DNA of 64,000 bases, from NCBI RefSeq assembly GCF_014200175.1, contig NZ_JACHBD010000002.1, forward strand, positions 310,001 through 374,000, given 5' to 3'. The notes beneath the pieces are model-generated. The model saw only the letters and a program-made list of their open reading frames with translations. It was not told the origin of the DNA and searched no databases. This stretch comes from Rhizobium lentis. GTDB lineage: Bacteria; Pseudomonadota; Alphaproteobacteria; Rhizobiales; Rhizobiaceae. A program made the translations under genes and the position numbers. Shown here one piece after another: positions 27,861 through 36,596 of the stretch (the stretch's first letter is position 1; the number at the start of each line of letters is the position of its first letter).

Positions 27861-28342
27861 CGGCAATGGAGGTCGCCGCCGACGTCGAGGAGGGGAAGAG
27901 GCCGGGCGCCATCCTCTTCATGTGCGGGCTGAACGCCATCCGCTCGCCAATGGCGGAAATCATTGCTCGTAGCATTCTGCCGTCCAATACCTATATAAGG
28001 TCGGCCGGCGTTCGCGCCGGCGAGCGCGATCCTTTCGTCGATGTGGTGCTTGAGGAGATCGGGCTTTCCCTCGGGCGCCGCCAGCCGCAGACGCTGGAAG
28101 ACCTCGAGGACGATTATTTCGATCTGATCATCACGCTGTCGCCGCAGGCCCATCATGCCGCGCTGGAGCTGACGCGCTCGAATGCAATCGACGTCGTCTA
28201 CTGGCCGACGATGGATCCGACGGTTGTCAGCGGAACGCGCGAGCAGATTCTCGAGAGCTATCGCGAGGTCCGCAATCATCTCACCGGTCTCATCGAAAGC
28301 CGGCTGCTGAAACGAAAAGGCATCGCCGCGCAGTCGGCGTGA
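27857..28342 (+). CDS. Low-molecular-weight protein tyrosine phosphatase-like protein
   Basis: 161 residues. The active-site P-loop is CGLNAIRS (Cys23, Arg29; CX5R), near the N-terminus after ILFM as in LMW-PTP/arsenate reductase folds, and a WPTMDP segment near residue 115 supplies the candidate general acid. The P-loop differs from the classical CTGNICRS, so the substrate may not be phosphotyrosine. It overlaps the UPF0262 gene by 4 bases. Confidence 0.88.
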   Translation: MTAMEVAADVEEGKRPGAILFMCGLNAIRSPMAEIIARSILPSNTYIRSAGVRAGERDPFVDVVLEEIGLSLGRRQPQTLEDLEDDYFDLIITLSPQAHHAALELTRSNAIDVVYWPTMDPTVVSGTREQILESYREVRNHLTGLIESRLLKRKGIAAQSA

Positions 28343-28464
28343 AAACAAATGACGGAAAGCCCGATCAACAAGGTTCACAAACCCGCCTTGATTGTGTAGT
28401 TTCCGCCCAAATTTCAAGGCGCGCGCTGCGCTGCCTCTTCAACCCACAGGAAGAAAACCACTAT

Positions 28465-28683
28465 ATGCCGAAAGAAGAAGTCCTCGAATTCCCGGGAATC
28501 GTCACCGAACTTCTGCCGAATGCGACGTTTCGCGTGAAGCTTGAAAACGAACACGAGATTATCGCCCATACCGCCGGCCGCATGCGCAAGAACCGCATCC
28601 GCGTTCTCGCCGGCGACAAGGTGCTTGTGGAAATGACGCCCTACGATCTGACCAAGGGCCGCATCACCTACCGTTTCAAGTAA
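28465..28683 (+). CDS. infA: Translation initiation factor IF-1
   Basis: 72-residue OB-fold protein, full family length: [52 protein letters not shown] and the C-terminal [12 protein letters not shown]. It binds the 30S A site during initiation and is essential. ATG at 28465 is preceded by ACAGGAAGAAAACC. It lies 122 bases after the phosphatase, so it may also have its own promoter. Confidence 0.98.
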   Translation: MPKEEVLEFPGIVTELLPNATFRVKLENEHEIIAHTAGRMRKNRIRVLAGDKVLVEMTPYDLTKGRITYRFK

Positions 28684-28737
28684 GCTTGCCCAAGGTCCTG
28701 CAAGGGTTTTCTCCCGTCTGGCGATGGTCGAGGTTCC

Positions 28738-29358
28738 ATGGCGCTGAAATATAAGCTCATTCTCGCTTCGGGCTCGCCCCGTCGCGTTGACCTGCTCAAC
28801 CAGGCAGGCATCGAGCCGTCGCGCCTGATGCCGATGGATATCGACGAGACGCCGAAGAAGTCGGAGCATCCGCGCTCGCTCGCCCGCAGGCTTTCGGCCG
28901 AGAAGGCGGAAGCCGCCCTTGCCGCCATTAAGGGCGACATCACCTGGAAGGGCAGTTATATCCTCTCCGCCGACACGGTGGTCGCCGTTGGCCGGCGCAT
29001 TCTCGGCAAGGCCGAGTTTGCCGACGAGGCGTTGAGTTCGCTGCATCTTTTGTCCGGACGCAACCATCTCGTCTATACCGGCGTTTGCCTGGTGACGCCG
29101 GATCGCAAGATCCGCCAGAAGATCGTCGAGACCAAGGTCCGCTTCAAGCGGCTGTCCGGCTTCGAGATCGAAAACTATCTGGCCTCCGGCCAGTGGCGCG
29201 GCAAGGCGGGCGCCTACGGCATCCAGGGCCTGGCCGGCACTTTCGTGCAGAAGATGGTGGGCTCTTACACCAACGTCGTCGGCCTGCCGCTTTATGAAAC
29301 CATTGTGCTTTTGACCGGCGAAGGCTTCGATGTGCATAGCCGGTGGCCAGAGGGCTGA
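28738..29358 (+). CDS. maf: Maf-family nucleoside triphosphate pyrophosphatase
   Basis: 206 residues. [18 protein letters not shown] is the N-terminal Maf signature, with [18 protein letters not shown] and [31 protein letters not shown] later. Maf proteins hydrolyse non-canonical or modified nucleoside triphosphates (dTTP/UTP or m7GTP subgroups) to keep pools clean. Which subgroup is not certain. It lies between infA and yacG in the conserved cluster. Confidence 0.95.
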   Translation: MALKYKLILASGSPRRVDLLNQAGIEPSRLMPMDIDETPKKSEHPRSLARRLSAEKAEAALAAIKGDITWKGSYILSADTVVAVGRRILGKAEFADEALSSLHLLSGRNHLVYTGVCLVTPDRKIRQKIVETKVRFKRLSGFEIENYLASGQWRGKAGAYGIQGLAGTFVQKMVGSYTNVVGLPLYETIVLLTGEGFDVHSRWPEG

Positions 29359-29390
29359 GGCCGCGGCCGACGCCATAGGACGAACCGATT

Positions 29391-29603
29391 ATGCCCGAAA
29401 ACAGGAAAGCCGCCGCCAAGGTCGAACCGCTGCGTAAGACGCGCCCTTGCCCCGAATGCGGCAAGCCGTCGAATCGCGAACATTATCCCTTCTGCTCCAA
29501 CCGCTGCCGCGAGGTCGATCTCTCCCGCTGGCTGACCGGCTCCTATGCCATTCCGGTTGCTGATGACGAGACCAAGGCCGATTATCCCGACGAGGAAAAC
29601 TAG
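29391..29603 (+). CDS. yacG: DNA gyrase inhibitor / zinc-binding protein YacG
   Basis: 70 residues. Four zinc ligands in CPECGKPS and FCSNRCREVDLSRWL, then an acidic tail, as in the family. YacG binds GyrB and inhibits gyrase in E. coli. ATG at 29391, 32 bases after maf; last protein gene of the housekeeping cluster, followed by tRNA-Phe. Confidence 0.94.
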   Translation: MPENRKAAAKVEPLRKTRPCPECGKPSNREHYPFCSNRCREVDLSRWLTGSYAIPVADDETKADYPDEEN

Positions 29604-29782
29604 CGAAATCGATCGGCGAAGCTCTTATTTTTCCTCATGAATTGGCAAATCCGGGGAGACCGTCAAAAAAGAGTCATTTGACGCTTGCCATGAGCGAACA
29701 AGATGCTATAACCCGCTCGCTTCCGGGGCGAACCAAGGCCCCGCGGTTCTTTTTCAAAAGAAGCATCATCGGAAGCAGGTTA

Positions 29783-29858
29783 GCCCAGGTAGCTCAGTTG
29801 GTAGAGCAGCGGATTGAAAATCCGCGTGTCACTGGTTCGATTCCGGTCCTGGGCACCA
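29783..29858 (+). tRNA. tRNA-Phe (anticodon GAA)
   Basis: 76 bases including encoded CCA. Acceptor GCCCAGG pairs with CCTGGGC, the D arm is GCTCAGTTGGTAGAGC, the anticodon loop TTGAAAA is flanked by CGGAT/ATCCG, and the T arm is CTGGTTCGATTCCGG. It marks the end of the core cluster; DNA downstream is accessory in character. Confidence 0.96.
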
Positions 29859-30393
29859 CTACACTCCCCAAGCAGTACCAAGCACTAAGATGGCCGTCGA
29901 TCGAGATAAGTCGACCAATTTCATGTTGCGTGTATTGCGGCGGAATTCCTTACATTTCCAACGGTTGCTACAGGGAAACCGCGAAACACGCGAGATGGAA
30001 TGCACACGTCCCCCCTTCGGGACGGAGAAAGCCGCTGATCAGCTCCGCCCGGGTCCAATCATCATTCTGGTCGACAAAGTCGGCGCAGCCAAACGTATGA
30101 TTTGAGGCTTCCTGCGCCGGCCAACAAAACGGCGAAAACGCGCAGTTGATGCGTCGAATTCACTTGATGTCCTGTCGGCCGAGATCATTGTTATACTCAG
30201 CTCGTAGACATTATCGCCGCCTTCGGCCGCGGTCGTCCCGGAAGGCGCGGGGTCCGCCTGGGTTGACGCCGGCTGGGTAGGGCATCGAATGGAACCAACA
30301 CCGGTCATTGCCGTTGTAAGCCAGGGAGTCCGACCATGAGCAACGCCCGTCAGGCGCGAACGAGATGGTGACGGTACTCCGAGGAGAACGCAC
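29859..30393. other. Intergenic region downstream of tRNA-Phe
   Basis: 535 bases with short open frames on both strands but no recognisable protein. The best, a 71-codon frame at 29890-30105, has no ribosome site and no family features. The last 20 bases hold the strong ribosome site of the small protein at 30394. Confidence 0.4.
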
Positions 30394-30480
30394 ATGGATC
30401 TCACAACCCTTGTCATCATCGTTGTGATACTTCTTTTGCTAGGCGGTGGCGGCTGGTACGGTCGGGGACGCTGGTACTAA
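30394..30480 (+). CDS. 28-residue single-membrane-segment protein
   Basis: ATG at 30394, preceded by CCGAGGAGAACGCAC, an excellent ribosome site. The peptide is MDLTTL, then a hydrophobic stretch of Val, Ile and Leu (residues 7-16), then GGGGWYGRGRWY. One membrane span with a Gly/Trp/Tyr-rich tail resembles short rhizobial proteins of the DUF3309 type, although the identification is tentative. It is too short for usual gene callers. The coding pattern plus ribosome site make it credible; function unknown. Confidence 0.6.
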   Translation: MDLTTLVIIVVILLLLGGGGWYGRGRWY

Positions 30481-30567
30481 ACGACGGCCTACGTGGCACG
30501 CATCACTGGTTGACGAGCGCTCCGGCTGGGGGACGGCGCGCCCGGCCGCGGCCAACAATCCCTCTGT

Positions 30568-30849
30568 TCAGAGGTCAGTGCCGCCTTTCGTTGACTTCGC
30601 CAGCATCTCGCTCAGCGTCGCCGCCGAGAGCATGGATTCGGCCAAAAGCTTCTTGAGCTTCTGGTTCTCTTCATCCAGGGCTCTCACCTTTTTGGCATGG
30701 AGGCCGGCATTCCGGACTGCAGAGATTGCTACCGATAGAAGGTCGGCTCGCTGATGCCGTAACTGTGGCAAACATCCGCCACCGTCACGCCGGCTTGGTG
30801 TTCCTTCGGGTGCCCGCTATCTGGTCGTTACCATATTTCGCTTGCCCAT
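30568..30849 (-). pseudogene. IS3-family OrfA-like gene, frameshifted remnant
   Basis: Aligned with the intact copy at 43217-43495, the frame is broken: the start MGKRN is present at 30849, the N-terminal helix-turn-helix part is out of frame, and the C-terminal part (KVRALDEENQKLKKLLAES then MLSAATLSEMLAKSTKG) continues in another frame. Small indels around 30800-30830 cause the shift. No orfB or terminal inverted repeat was seen. Confidence 0.75.
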
Positions 30850-30856
30850 CACCCCT

Positions 30857-30940
30857 TCAATCCTCACGAAATGCTCTGTTGAAGCTGTCGAGCAGTGGTC
30901 TGACGGCATAGAAGGCCACGCTGCTTTCGCCCGTTTCGAT
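30857..30940 (-). pseudogene. 3' fragment of an hlyD-like type I secretion adaptor gene
   Basis: The minus strand encodes IETGESSVAFYAVRPLL then DSFNRAFRED and a stop, identical in protein to the end of the adaptor at 43503-44945. The two base differences (ACG/ACC, AGA/AGG) are both silent. The rest of the gene is absent. Confidence 0.85.
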
Positions 30941-30983
30941 CGATGTCGGGTCGGGCAGGGGCCAGCTAGCTCGTCAGCCTGCT

Positions 30984-31466
30984 TCATTGGCCGACCGGTT
31001 CCGTCACCGCTTTAATGACGTCAGACGCCATCTTGAATTCCTTGTCGCGGCTGGTGATGCCATGGCGTCGCGCGATCCAGGCAAAATCCGTGTATGCGAC
31101 GCGAACCGCCCCATCCTTCGTTTCGTAGACGAGAACGCGGACCGGCCAATCGAGGCCGGCTGTGGGATTGGCGGTGATGAATGTCGTTCCGAGTGCCGGA
31201 TTGCCGAACAGAACCAGCCGTGAAGGGAGGACCTTGTTGCCGGCAGCCGTGCCGAGAGCCGCTTGATCAATATCATCGAACAGCATGATGCCCTTCTCAG
31301 CGACATTGGCCTTGATCTTACTAACAGTCTCGTCAACCGAGTAACGGCTTTTCAGAACAACGACGCCGTCGCGGGCACCTGCCTGGGCGATTGAGACGGG
31401 CGTTGCCACGATCGCGGCAGCCGATGAAAGCATGGCGGCGAAGAACAGGTTGATCATTCTTTGCAT
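30984..31466 (-). CDS. DUF302 family periplasmic protein
   Basis: 160 residues. Signal peptide MQRMINLFFAAMLSSAAAIV to about residue 28 (SIAQA). The mature part is a DUF302 domain: VVLKSRYSVDETVSKIKANVAEKGIMLF, DQAALGTAAGNKVLPSRLVLFGNPALGT, DWPVRVLVYETKDG. DUF302 proteins are often near redox or metal-stress genes; function unknown. The ribosome site AAAGGAGAGAATGCC supports the start. Last gene of a four-gene minus-strand group. Confidence 0.88.
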   Translation of the reverse strand: MQRMINLFFAAMLSSAAAIVATPVSIAQAGARDGVVVLKSRYSVDETVSKIKANVAEKGIMLFDDIDQAALGTAAGNKVLPSRLVLFGNPALGTTFITANPTAGLDWPVRVLVYETKDGAVRVAYTDFAWIARRHGITSRDKEFKMASDVIKAVTEPVGQ

Positions 31467-31553
31467 GGCATTCTCTCCTTTGGTTGGGTAAATCTTCGGC
31501 GTAGTTGTCAGGTCGGGGCGGAACAGCGTTCCGGCCGCTTCGATAGGCTGGAC

Positions 31554-32753
31554 TTATGGTGGCGCGCTTAGCGAACTTCCGAGGAGCATTGCTGCGCCGA
31601 GTGCGGTGATCAGGACGAACACGCAGGCGTTCCAGCCGAGATGGTCATAGACCTGTCCGAGAGCCAGACTGCCGATCATGCCGCCGGTATAGTAGGATGC
31701 CAGATAGATGCCGCTGGCACCGGCCTTGTCGCTCGTCGCACGCCCGCCGATGATGCCGGTGGCAATTGCTTGCGCCAGGAACGTGCCGATTGCCACCAGC
31801 GTCAATCCCGCGAGGATGATCGGCAAATTTCTGCTGAGAAGCGCCACGAGCCCGAGGACGGCCATTGCCAGGGTCAACACCATTGCCGCTTTCGACCCGA
31901 CATAGCTTGCAAGCTTCCCGGCAAACGGCGTGGTCACGATCGAAGGGAGAAAGACGAGGTAGACAAGGCCGAGCGCCATCGGCGCCACGCCCAGCGCGAC
32001 AATCTGGAAGTTCACATAGGTATAGGTTCCGATGAACACGAACAGGATCAGGAAACCGATCACGAAGACGCGTCGCAGGTCCGGATCGGCAAGGTGAACG
32101 CTCCAGATGCGACTGGCAACACTGCCTCGATTGTTCGTGCGCATCATGTTCGCGGTCTTTTTGAGCGTAAACCAGACCAACGCGGCGCCGAGGAGATTAA
32201 GTCCTGCGAATATCAGAAAATTCAGCGAAAGGCCGCCGACGCCGGCGATAGCGGCAGACAGCATACGGCCAAAGAGATTGCTCGCGACATTGCCTGTGAC
32301 ATAGGCTGCCAGGGCTCCGACGGTCTTTCCGGCGGAAAAATGTTCAGACAGGTAGGCTGCCGTGAGCGTAAAGGCGGTCGACATGCACAGTCCCTGAAGC
32401 ACCCGTAACGCCGCGAAGACAATAATGTTGTCGGCAAATGCCAGCAGCGTCGTCGGGATGGACAGAAGGGCGAGGCTGATCCAGATGCCGTTGCGCCGGT
32501 CGACACCCCCGCCAAAAAAAGCCACGAGCAGACCGGCGACTGCCATGCCGAACGTGCTGGCATTGACGGCAAAACCCATCGTGGCACGGCTCACCTGGAA
32601 TCTCTCGACCAGCGAAGGCAACACCGCCTGTGCCGCGAAGAGGTCGACAAGGGTCAGGAAAGCAATGAGCGCGATCAGCCCAAATCGCCAACTATCGGTA
32701 CGAAGTTTCTTGTCCGCATGAGTGGATGCGAGCGGCTGTTCGAAATTGGTCAT
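31554..32753 (-). CDS. MFS transporter
   Basis: 399 residues with about 12 membrane segments. The TM1 region FGLIALIAFLTLVDLFAAQAVLPSL, FFGGGVDRRNGIW (motif A-like loop) and RVLQGLCMSTAFTLTAAYLSEHF suggest the drug:H+ antiporter / YnfM-like branch. Start at 32753 (MTNFEQPL) is chosen because GGGGGACC precedes it; the open frame runs 60 codons further without family likeness and into the upstream cupin gene. Substrate unknown. Confidence 0.86.
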   Translation of the reverse strand: MTNFEQPLASTHADKKLRTDSWRFGLIALIAFLTLVDLFAAQAVLPSLVERFQVSRATMGFAVNASTFGMAVAGLLVAFFGGGVDRRNGIWISLALLSIPTTLLAFADNIIVFAALRVLQGLCMSTAFTLTAAYLSEHFSAGKTVGALAAYVTGNVASNLFGRMLSAAIAGVGGLSLNFLIFAGLNLLGAALVWFTLKKTANMMRTNNRGSVASRIWSVHLADPDLRRVFVIGFLILFVFIGTYTYVNFQIVALGVAPMALGLVYLVFLPSIVTTPFAGKLASYVGSKAAMVLTLAMAVLGLVALLSRNLPIILAGLTLVAIGTFLAQAIATGIIGGRATSDKAGASGIYLASYYTGGMIGSLALGQVYDHLGWNACVFVLITALGAAMLLGSSLSAPP

Positions 32754-32842
32754 TGCTAGGTCCCCCGAAATGCGGCGATTTCGGCAATGGCCGAAAACGC
32801 CGGAGCGTTGCTCAAAGGCTGGGTCAACGGACGAGGCAGCAA

Positions 32843-33343
32843 TCACATCGCCGCGTTGTCGTCGTGCATCTCGGGGCTCAAAATGTCGGAGGAATAAAGC
32901 ACGGCCGGAACCTTGCCGTTGTTCTTCCACCAATGGGAGAGGTGGCCGAACTCGGCGGTGACCTCGCCCCTCTTGTGCAGGATCGGCACCTTGCAGGTGC
33001 TGCGGTATTCGGTGATTGACCCGGAGGCAATCAGGATATTGGCCGGGCGCATGTCATGCGAATGCCAGGGAACAACGCCGCCCGGCTGCACGACCAGCTT
33101 TCGCATGCGCAGCATGCTGCCCTTCCAGGCATCGCCCTTGGAAGAAAGATCGATTGTTTTGAGGACACTGTCAGTGACGCCCTTCGGCATTGTGGGACCA
33201 GGTTTCATGCCATCTTGGGCAACCTGATCGGCCGGGCAGTCGCCGGCAAAGGCAAATGAGGCGGGCAGGCCGGCGGCGAACATCAGTGCGTTAAAGGCAA
33301 GCATAGCCAAAGAGACTTGGCGGGTTTTGATTGAAGGCATCAT
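32843..33343 (-). CDS. Secreted cupin-domain protein
   Basis: 166 residues. Signal peptide MMPSIKTRQVSLAMLAFNAL to FAFA (about residue 33). The mature part has a cupin core with VQPGGVVPWHSHDMRPANILIASG (metal-binding His pair) and later GHLSHWWKNNGK. Likely a periplasmic metal-dependent or sugar-binding cupin; substrate unknown. Start at 33343 follows AACAAGGAGAAGCACCG. It sits 89 bases before the MFS gene on the same strand, so export and cupin activity may be linked. Confidence 0.85.
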   Translation of the reverse strand: MMPSIKTRQVSLAMLAFNALMFAAGLPASFAFAGDCPADQVAQDGMKPGPTMPKGVTDSVLKTIDLSSKGDAWKGSMLRMRKLVVQPGGVVPWHSHDMRPANILIASGSITEYRSTCKVPILHKRGEVTAEFGHLSHWWKNNGKVPAVLYSSDILSPEMHDDNAAM

Positions 33344-33536
33344 CGGTGCTTCTCCTTGTTGGGGCTCGGCAAGATCGGTGTCGAGCATGTGAGGAGAGTG
33401 GCGGACTGCCGATCGAAAGAGAAATGCCAGATGCTTTTGAAATCGATAGCCGTGGGCTATTGTCGATTGCCGGACAAGCACAGAAGGCCCGGCAAATCGC
33501 CAGGCCATGTTCAATTGAGGCGGTAAGCTACATTCA

Positions 33537-34433
33537 TCAATGCGGTCGGCTCGGCGGGGACGCCCAGCCATACGATTTCACAGCGCCGACAAAAACGGAA
33601 ACCGCCGGCGAAAAGCGGCGACCCGCGACAGTCACAAGACAGACTTCCCGGCTGACCTCCGGCTCCGCGACCGGTCGAACCTGAAGTCCGGGAATGACGG
33701 CGCTGTATTCAGGAATGAAGCAGATGCCCAAGCCGCCGGCGACAAGATTCTGGATCCAGTCTTCGCGTTCGCTGGAATAGGAAACGAGCGTCTTGACACC
33801 CTGCGCATCGCAAAGATCCGAGAGGTAATCCCAATATTCGCAGTTGACGCGACGCAGGTACACTTCTCCGTCGATCGCAGAAATGGGAATGGCGTCGTAT
33901 TGGCTGAGCCTGTGGCCGGCAGGGAAGGCGAGCATGAACCTCTCGCGGAAGAGCGAAGTCACGTCGAAGCGCTCGGGAAAGTTCGTCGCCGTTGACATCA
34001 GTGCCACATCGATTTCGCCTGTCTCCAACAGTTCAGATAGTTTCGTCGGCACGCCTTCGATCAGTTGTAGTTGAATACCCTTGTGGCGCATGTTGAAGTC
34101 GGTCAGGAGACCGGTGAACCGGCGTGGACCGATCGTGCACATGATGCCAACCTTGAGATGAGCTTCGTTGAGACAGAGAAATCGCGATGCCTCCGAACGC
34201 ACGCCCATGAGCTCGTCCTGAATCTGCTGGAACCGTGGCCGGAGCAGATTGCCGAGATCGGTTATATGAGTGAGATTGCGCTCTCGGCGGAACAACAAGC
34301 CACCGACCTCGTCTTCAAGCTGCTGTACGGCGCGGCTGAGCGCCGGCTGAGTAACATTGCACCTTTCGGCCGCACGCGTGAAATTGCGTGTTTCGCAGAC
34401 TGCCAGAAAATAACGTATATGATGAATATCCAT
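33537..34433 (-). CDS. LysR family transcriptional regulator
   Basis: 298 residues. N-terminal HTH MDIHHIRYFLAVCETRNFTRAAERC with VTQPALSRAVQQLEDEVGG, then an effector-binding domain (LKVGIMCTIGPRRFTGLL, GGLGICFIPEYSAVIPGL). Start ATG 34433 follows GGGGCGGCG. It lies upstream of the cupin-MFS-DUF302 group on the same strand and divergent from the hydroxybutyrate dehydrogenase gene; it may control either. A symmetric site lies at 34508-34526. Confidence 0.9.
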   Translation of the reverse strand: MDIHHIRYFLAVCETRNFTRAAERCNVTQPALSRAVQQLEDEVGGLLFRRERNLTHITDLGNLLRPRFQQIQDELMGVRSEASRFLCLNEAHLKVGIMCTIGPRRFTGLLTDFNMRHKGIQLQLIEGVPTKLSELLETGEIDVALMSTATNFPERFDVTSLFRERFMLAFPAGHRLSQYDAIPISAIDGEVYLRRVNCEYWDYLSDLCDAQGVKTLVSYSSEREDWIQNLVAGGLGICFIPEYSAVIPGLQVRPVAEPEVSREVCLVTVAGRRFSPAVSVFVGAVKSYGWASPPSRPH

Positions 34434-34507
34434 CGCCGCCCCCAGGGATGAACGCGATTTTATCTATGCTGCAATTCTCTACAGCGGCGGCATTCTCATC
34501 CAATGCC

Positions 34508-34526
34508 ATGGATTTATCAATTCCAT
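34508..34526. promoter_or_regulatory. Possible LysR binding site
   Basis: ATGGA and TCCAT arms separated by 9 bases, AT-rich centre, in the divergent region between the LysR gene and the SDR gene. This resembles the interrupted dyad of LysR sites; no experiment or second copy supports it. Confidence 0.35.
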
Positions 34527-34615
34527 ACCCGACCGGCATTTCTAAAGTGAGCGCCGATACTCCACTGTGACTGCATGACGCCAGAAAATGTCCTTGATCG
34601 CAGTGGAGAGCGCAT

Positions 34616-35446
34616 ATGCTGAACGCCTTTGATCCTGAAATCGATACTCTCATCGGCCGCAAGCCCCTGGAAGGGCGCAGCGCCATCGTCACCGGCTCCA
34701 CCAGCGGGATCGGTCTTGGCATTGCGCATGCACTTGCTCGCTCAGGTGCGGCCGTGATGTTGAACGGGTTCGGCGACCCCGCCGAAATCGAGACACTGCG
34801 TGCCGACATCGCAGGCGACAACGACGTCGACGTCGCTTACGACGCCGCTGACATGACCAAGCCGGAGGCCATCCGAATGATGGTTGAGAGGGCTGTCGCG
34901 CGGTTCGGCCAGGTCGACATCGTCGTCAACAATGCCGGCATCCAGCACGTTTCGCCGATCGGAAAGTTTCCGTCGGAAAAGTGGGACGCTATCCTCGCCA
35001 TCAATCTTTCCGCCGCTTTTCATCTGGTGCAGTCGACATTCGATGGCATGTGCGCCAGAGGCTACGGGCGGATCATCAATGTCGCCTCGGCTCATGGGTT
35101 GGTCGCATCGCCGTTCAAATCGGCCTATGTGGCGGCCAAGCATGGCATCGTCGGCTTCACAAAGACGATCGCGCTCGAAGGTGCGGAATTCGGCGTCACA
35201 TCTAATGCGATCTGCCCCGGCTATGTCTGGACGCCGCTCGTCGAACACCAGATCGAAGATCAGGCGAAGTCGCATAAGATCGCGCGAGATGCGGTGATCC
35301 GCGAGGTGTTCCTGAAGGATCAACCGACCAAGCGATTTGCCACTGTCGAAGAAATGGGTGCGCTCGCCGTATTTCTCTGCGGCGATCTGGCCGGATCGAT
35401 CACCGGGACCGCTATTCCGGTCGACGGCGGCTGGACCGCACACTGA
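34616..35446 (+). CDS. 3-hydroxybutyrate dehydrogenase (short-chain dehydrogenase)
   Basis: 276 residues. NAD-binding GSTSGIGLGIAH, NNAG in VVNNAGIQHVSPIGKFP, catalytic SAYVAAKHGIVGFTKT (YxxxK), and NAICPGYVWTPLVEHQI, a segment characteristic of 3-hydroxybutyrate dehydrogenases. It oxidises D-3-hydroxybutyrate, released from polyhydroxybutyrate, to acetoacetate. An extra N-terminal segment of about 18 residues precedes the Rossmann fold. The patatin-like hydrolase gene follows after 31 bases. Confidence 0.87.
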   Translation: MLNAFDPEIDTLIGRKPLEGRSAIVTGSTSGIGLGIAHALARSGAAVMLNGFGDPAEIETLRADIAGDNDVDVAYDAADMTKPEAIRMMVERAVARFGQVDIVVNNAGIQHVSPIGKFPSEKWDAILAINLSAAFHLVQSTFDGMCARGYGRIINVASAHGLVASPFKSAYVAAKHGIVGFTKTIALEGAEFGVTSNAICPGYVWTPLVEHQIEDQAKSHKIARDAVIREVFLKDQPTKRFATVEEMGALAVFLCGDLAGSITGTAIPVDGGWTAH

Positions 35447-35477
35447 CCAATCATTTCAAACGAGAGGGAAGGCGATC

Positions 35478-36551
35478 GTGAACACACATGTTGGAAGTGA
35501 GCCCAGAATGCAGCCCGAATTTTCTGTTGCCGGGCGTGATCCACGGATGATCAACCTCGCGCTGCAGGGCGGCGGCGCGCACGGGGCTTTCACCTGGGGC
35601 GTGCTCGATCGGCTGCTGGATGAGCCCACCCTTTCATTTGAAGGCATCGTGGCGACGAGTGCCGGCGCGATGAATGCCGCCGTCATGGCTTACGGCCTCG
35701 CCGCGGGGGGGCGAAGCGGAGCACAGAGCGCTCTTGCCAATTTTTGGCGTCGCGTCAGCCATGCTGCCGCATCGGGCCCTTTGCAGCCGACATTGCTCGA
35801 CCGCCTTGCCGGTTCCAGATCGCTGGAGTTCTCCCCGGCATTTATCATGTTCGACCTCGTCACGCGGCTGATGTCGCCCTATCAGTTCAATCCGTTCAAC
35901 TTCAATCCGCTGCGCCAGGTGCTGGAGCAATCGATCGATCTGGACGCGATCCGAATGGCGCGCTGCCCGGTAAAACTCAGCATTTGTGCCACCAATGTGC
36001 GGACCGGCAAGGTGAAGGTCTTCGGGAATGACGAGCTCTCGATCGATGCGGTTATGGCGTCCGCCTGCCTGCCTTTCCTGTTCCAGGCGGTGGAAATCGA
36101 GGGCGAAGCCTACTGGGACGGTGGCTATATGGGAAATCCCGCGATATTCCCGCTGATCTATGGCTGCGATACGCCCGACGTCCTCGTGGTCCATATCAAC
36201 CCGATCGAAAGAGCCGACCTGCCGCGGACCGCGGGAGAAATTCTCAACCGCATCAACGAGATCAGCTTCAACTCGTCGCTGCTGAGGGAGATGCGGGCCG
36301 TGGCCTTCGTCACGCAGCTTATCGATGCTCAGGGGACGACGCCGCCCAATCTCAAGCGTATTTTTGTGCACGGTATCTCCGACGACGACACGATGAAGAA
36401 TCTAAGCGTGTCGAGCAAGCTGAACGCAGACTGGGGAGCGCTTGTGGACTTGAGGGATCGCGGTCGTGAATGCGCCGATCTCTGGCTGGTCGCCAACTAC
36501 CACGACATCGGCAAACGATCGACGGTGGACATCCGCGAACGCTATCTTTGA
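35478..36551 (+). CDS. Patatin-like phospholipase family protein
   Basis: 357 residues from a GTG at 35478 (ribosome site GAGAGGGAAGG). Patatin elements: oxyanion loop LQGGGAHGAFTWG, nucleophile elbow VATSAGAMNAAV (Ser in GxSxG-like T-S-A-G), and catalytic Asp in YWDGGYMGNP. Cytosolic, no signal peptide. Patatins deacylate lipids or polyesters. Its tight coupling to hydroxybutyrate dehydrogenase suggests a role in storage polyester or lipid turnover, which is inference. A terminator follows. Confidence 0.87.
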   Translation: MNTHVGSEPRMQPEFSVAGRDPRMINLALQGGGAHGAFTWGVLDRLLDEPTLSFEGIVATSAGAMNAAVMAYGLAAGGRSGAQSALANFWRRVSHAAASGPLQPTLLDRLAGSRSLEFSPAFIMFDLVTRLMSPYQFNPFNFNPLRQVLEQSIDLDAIRMARCPVKLSICATNVRTGKVKVFGNDELSIDAVMASACLPFLFQAVEIEGEAYWDGGYMGNPAIFPLIYGCDTPDVLVVHINPIERADLPRTAGEILNRINEISFNSSLLREMRAVAFVTQLIDAQGTTPPNLKRIFVHGISDDDTMKNLSVSSKLNADWGALVDLRDRGRECADLWLVANYHDIGKRSTVDIRERYL

Positions 36552-36596
36552 TCCTCGACAATTCTCACTCCCGGCAGTTGCCAGATACTGCCCCTT

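Larger units (their letters stand above)
30552..30940. repeat. Duplicated segment, degenerate copy (partner at 43193-43590)
   Basis: About 390 bases highly similar to 43193-43590, in the same orientation. It contains an IS3-type orfA remnant (30568-30849) and the last 28 codons plus stop of an hlyD-like gene (30857-30940). Similarity stops abruptly on both sides. Confidence 0.85.

Noticed and set aside
29836..29858. Attachment-site duplication of the tRNA-Phe 3' end
   Set aside because: No second copy of the tRNA end was found downstream within the window and no integrase gene is present.
29890..30105. 71-codon plus-strand frame after tRNA-Phe
   Set aside because: No ribosome site, no family likeness, and mixed composition.
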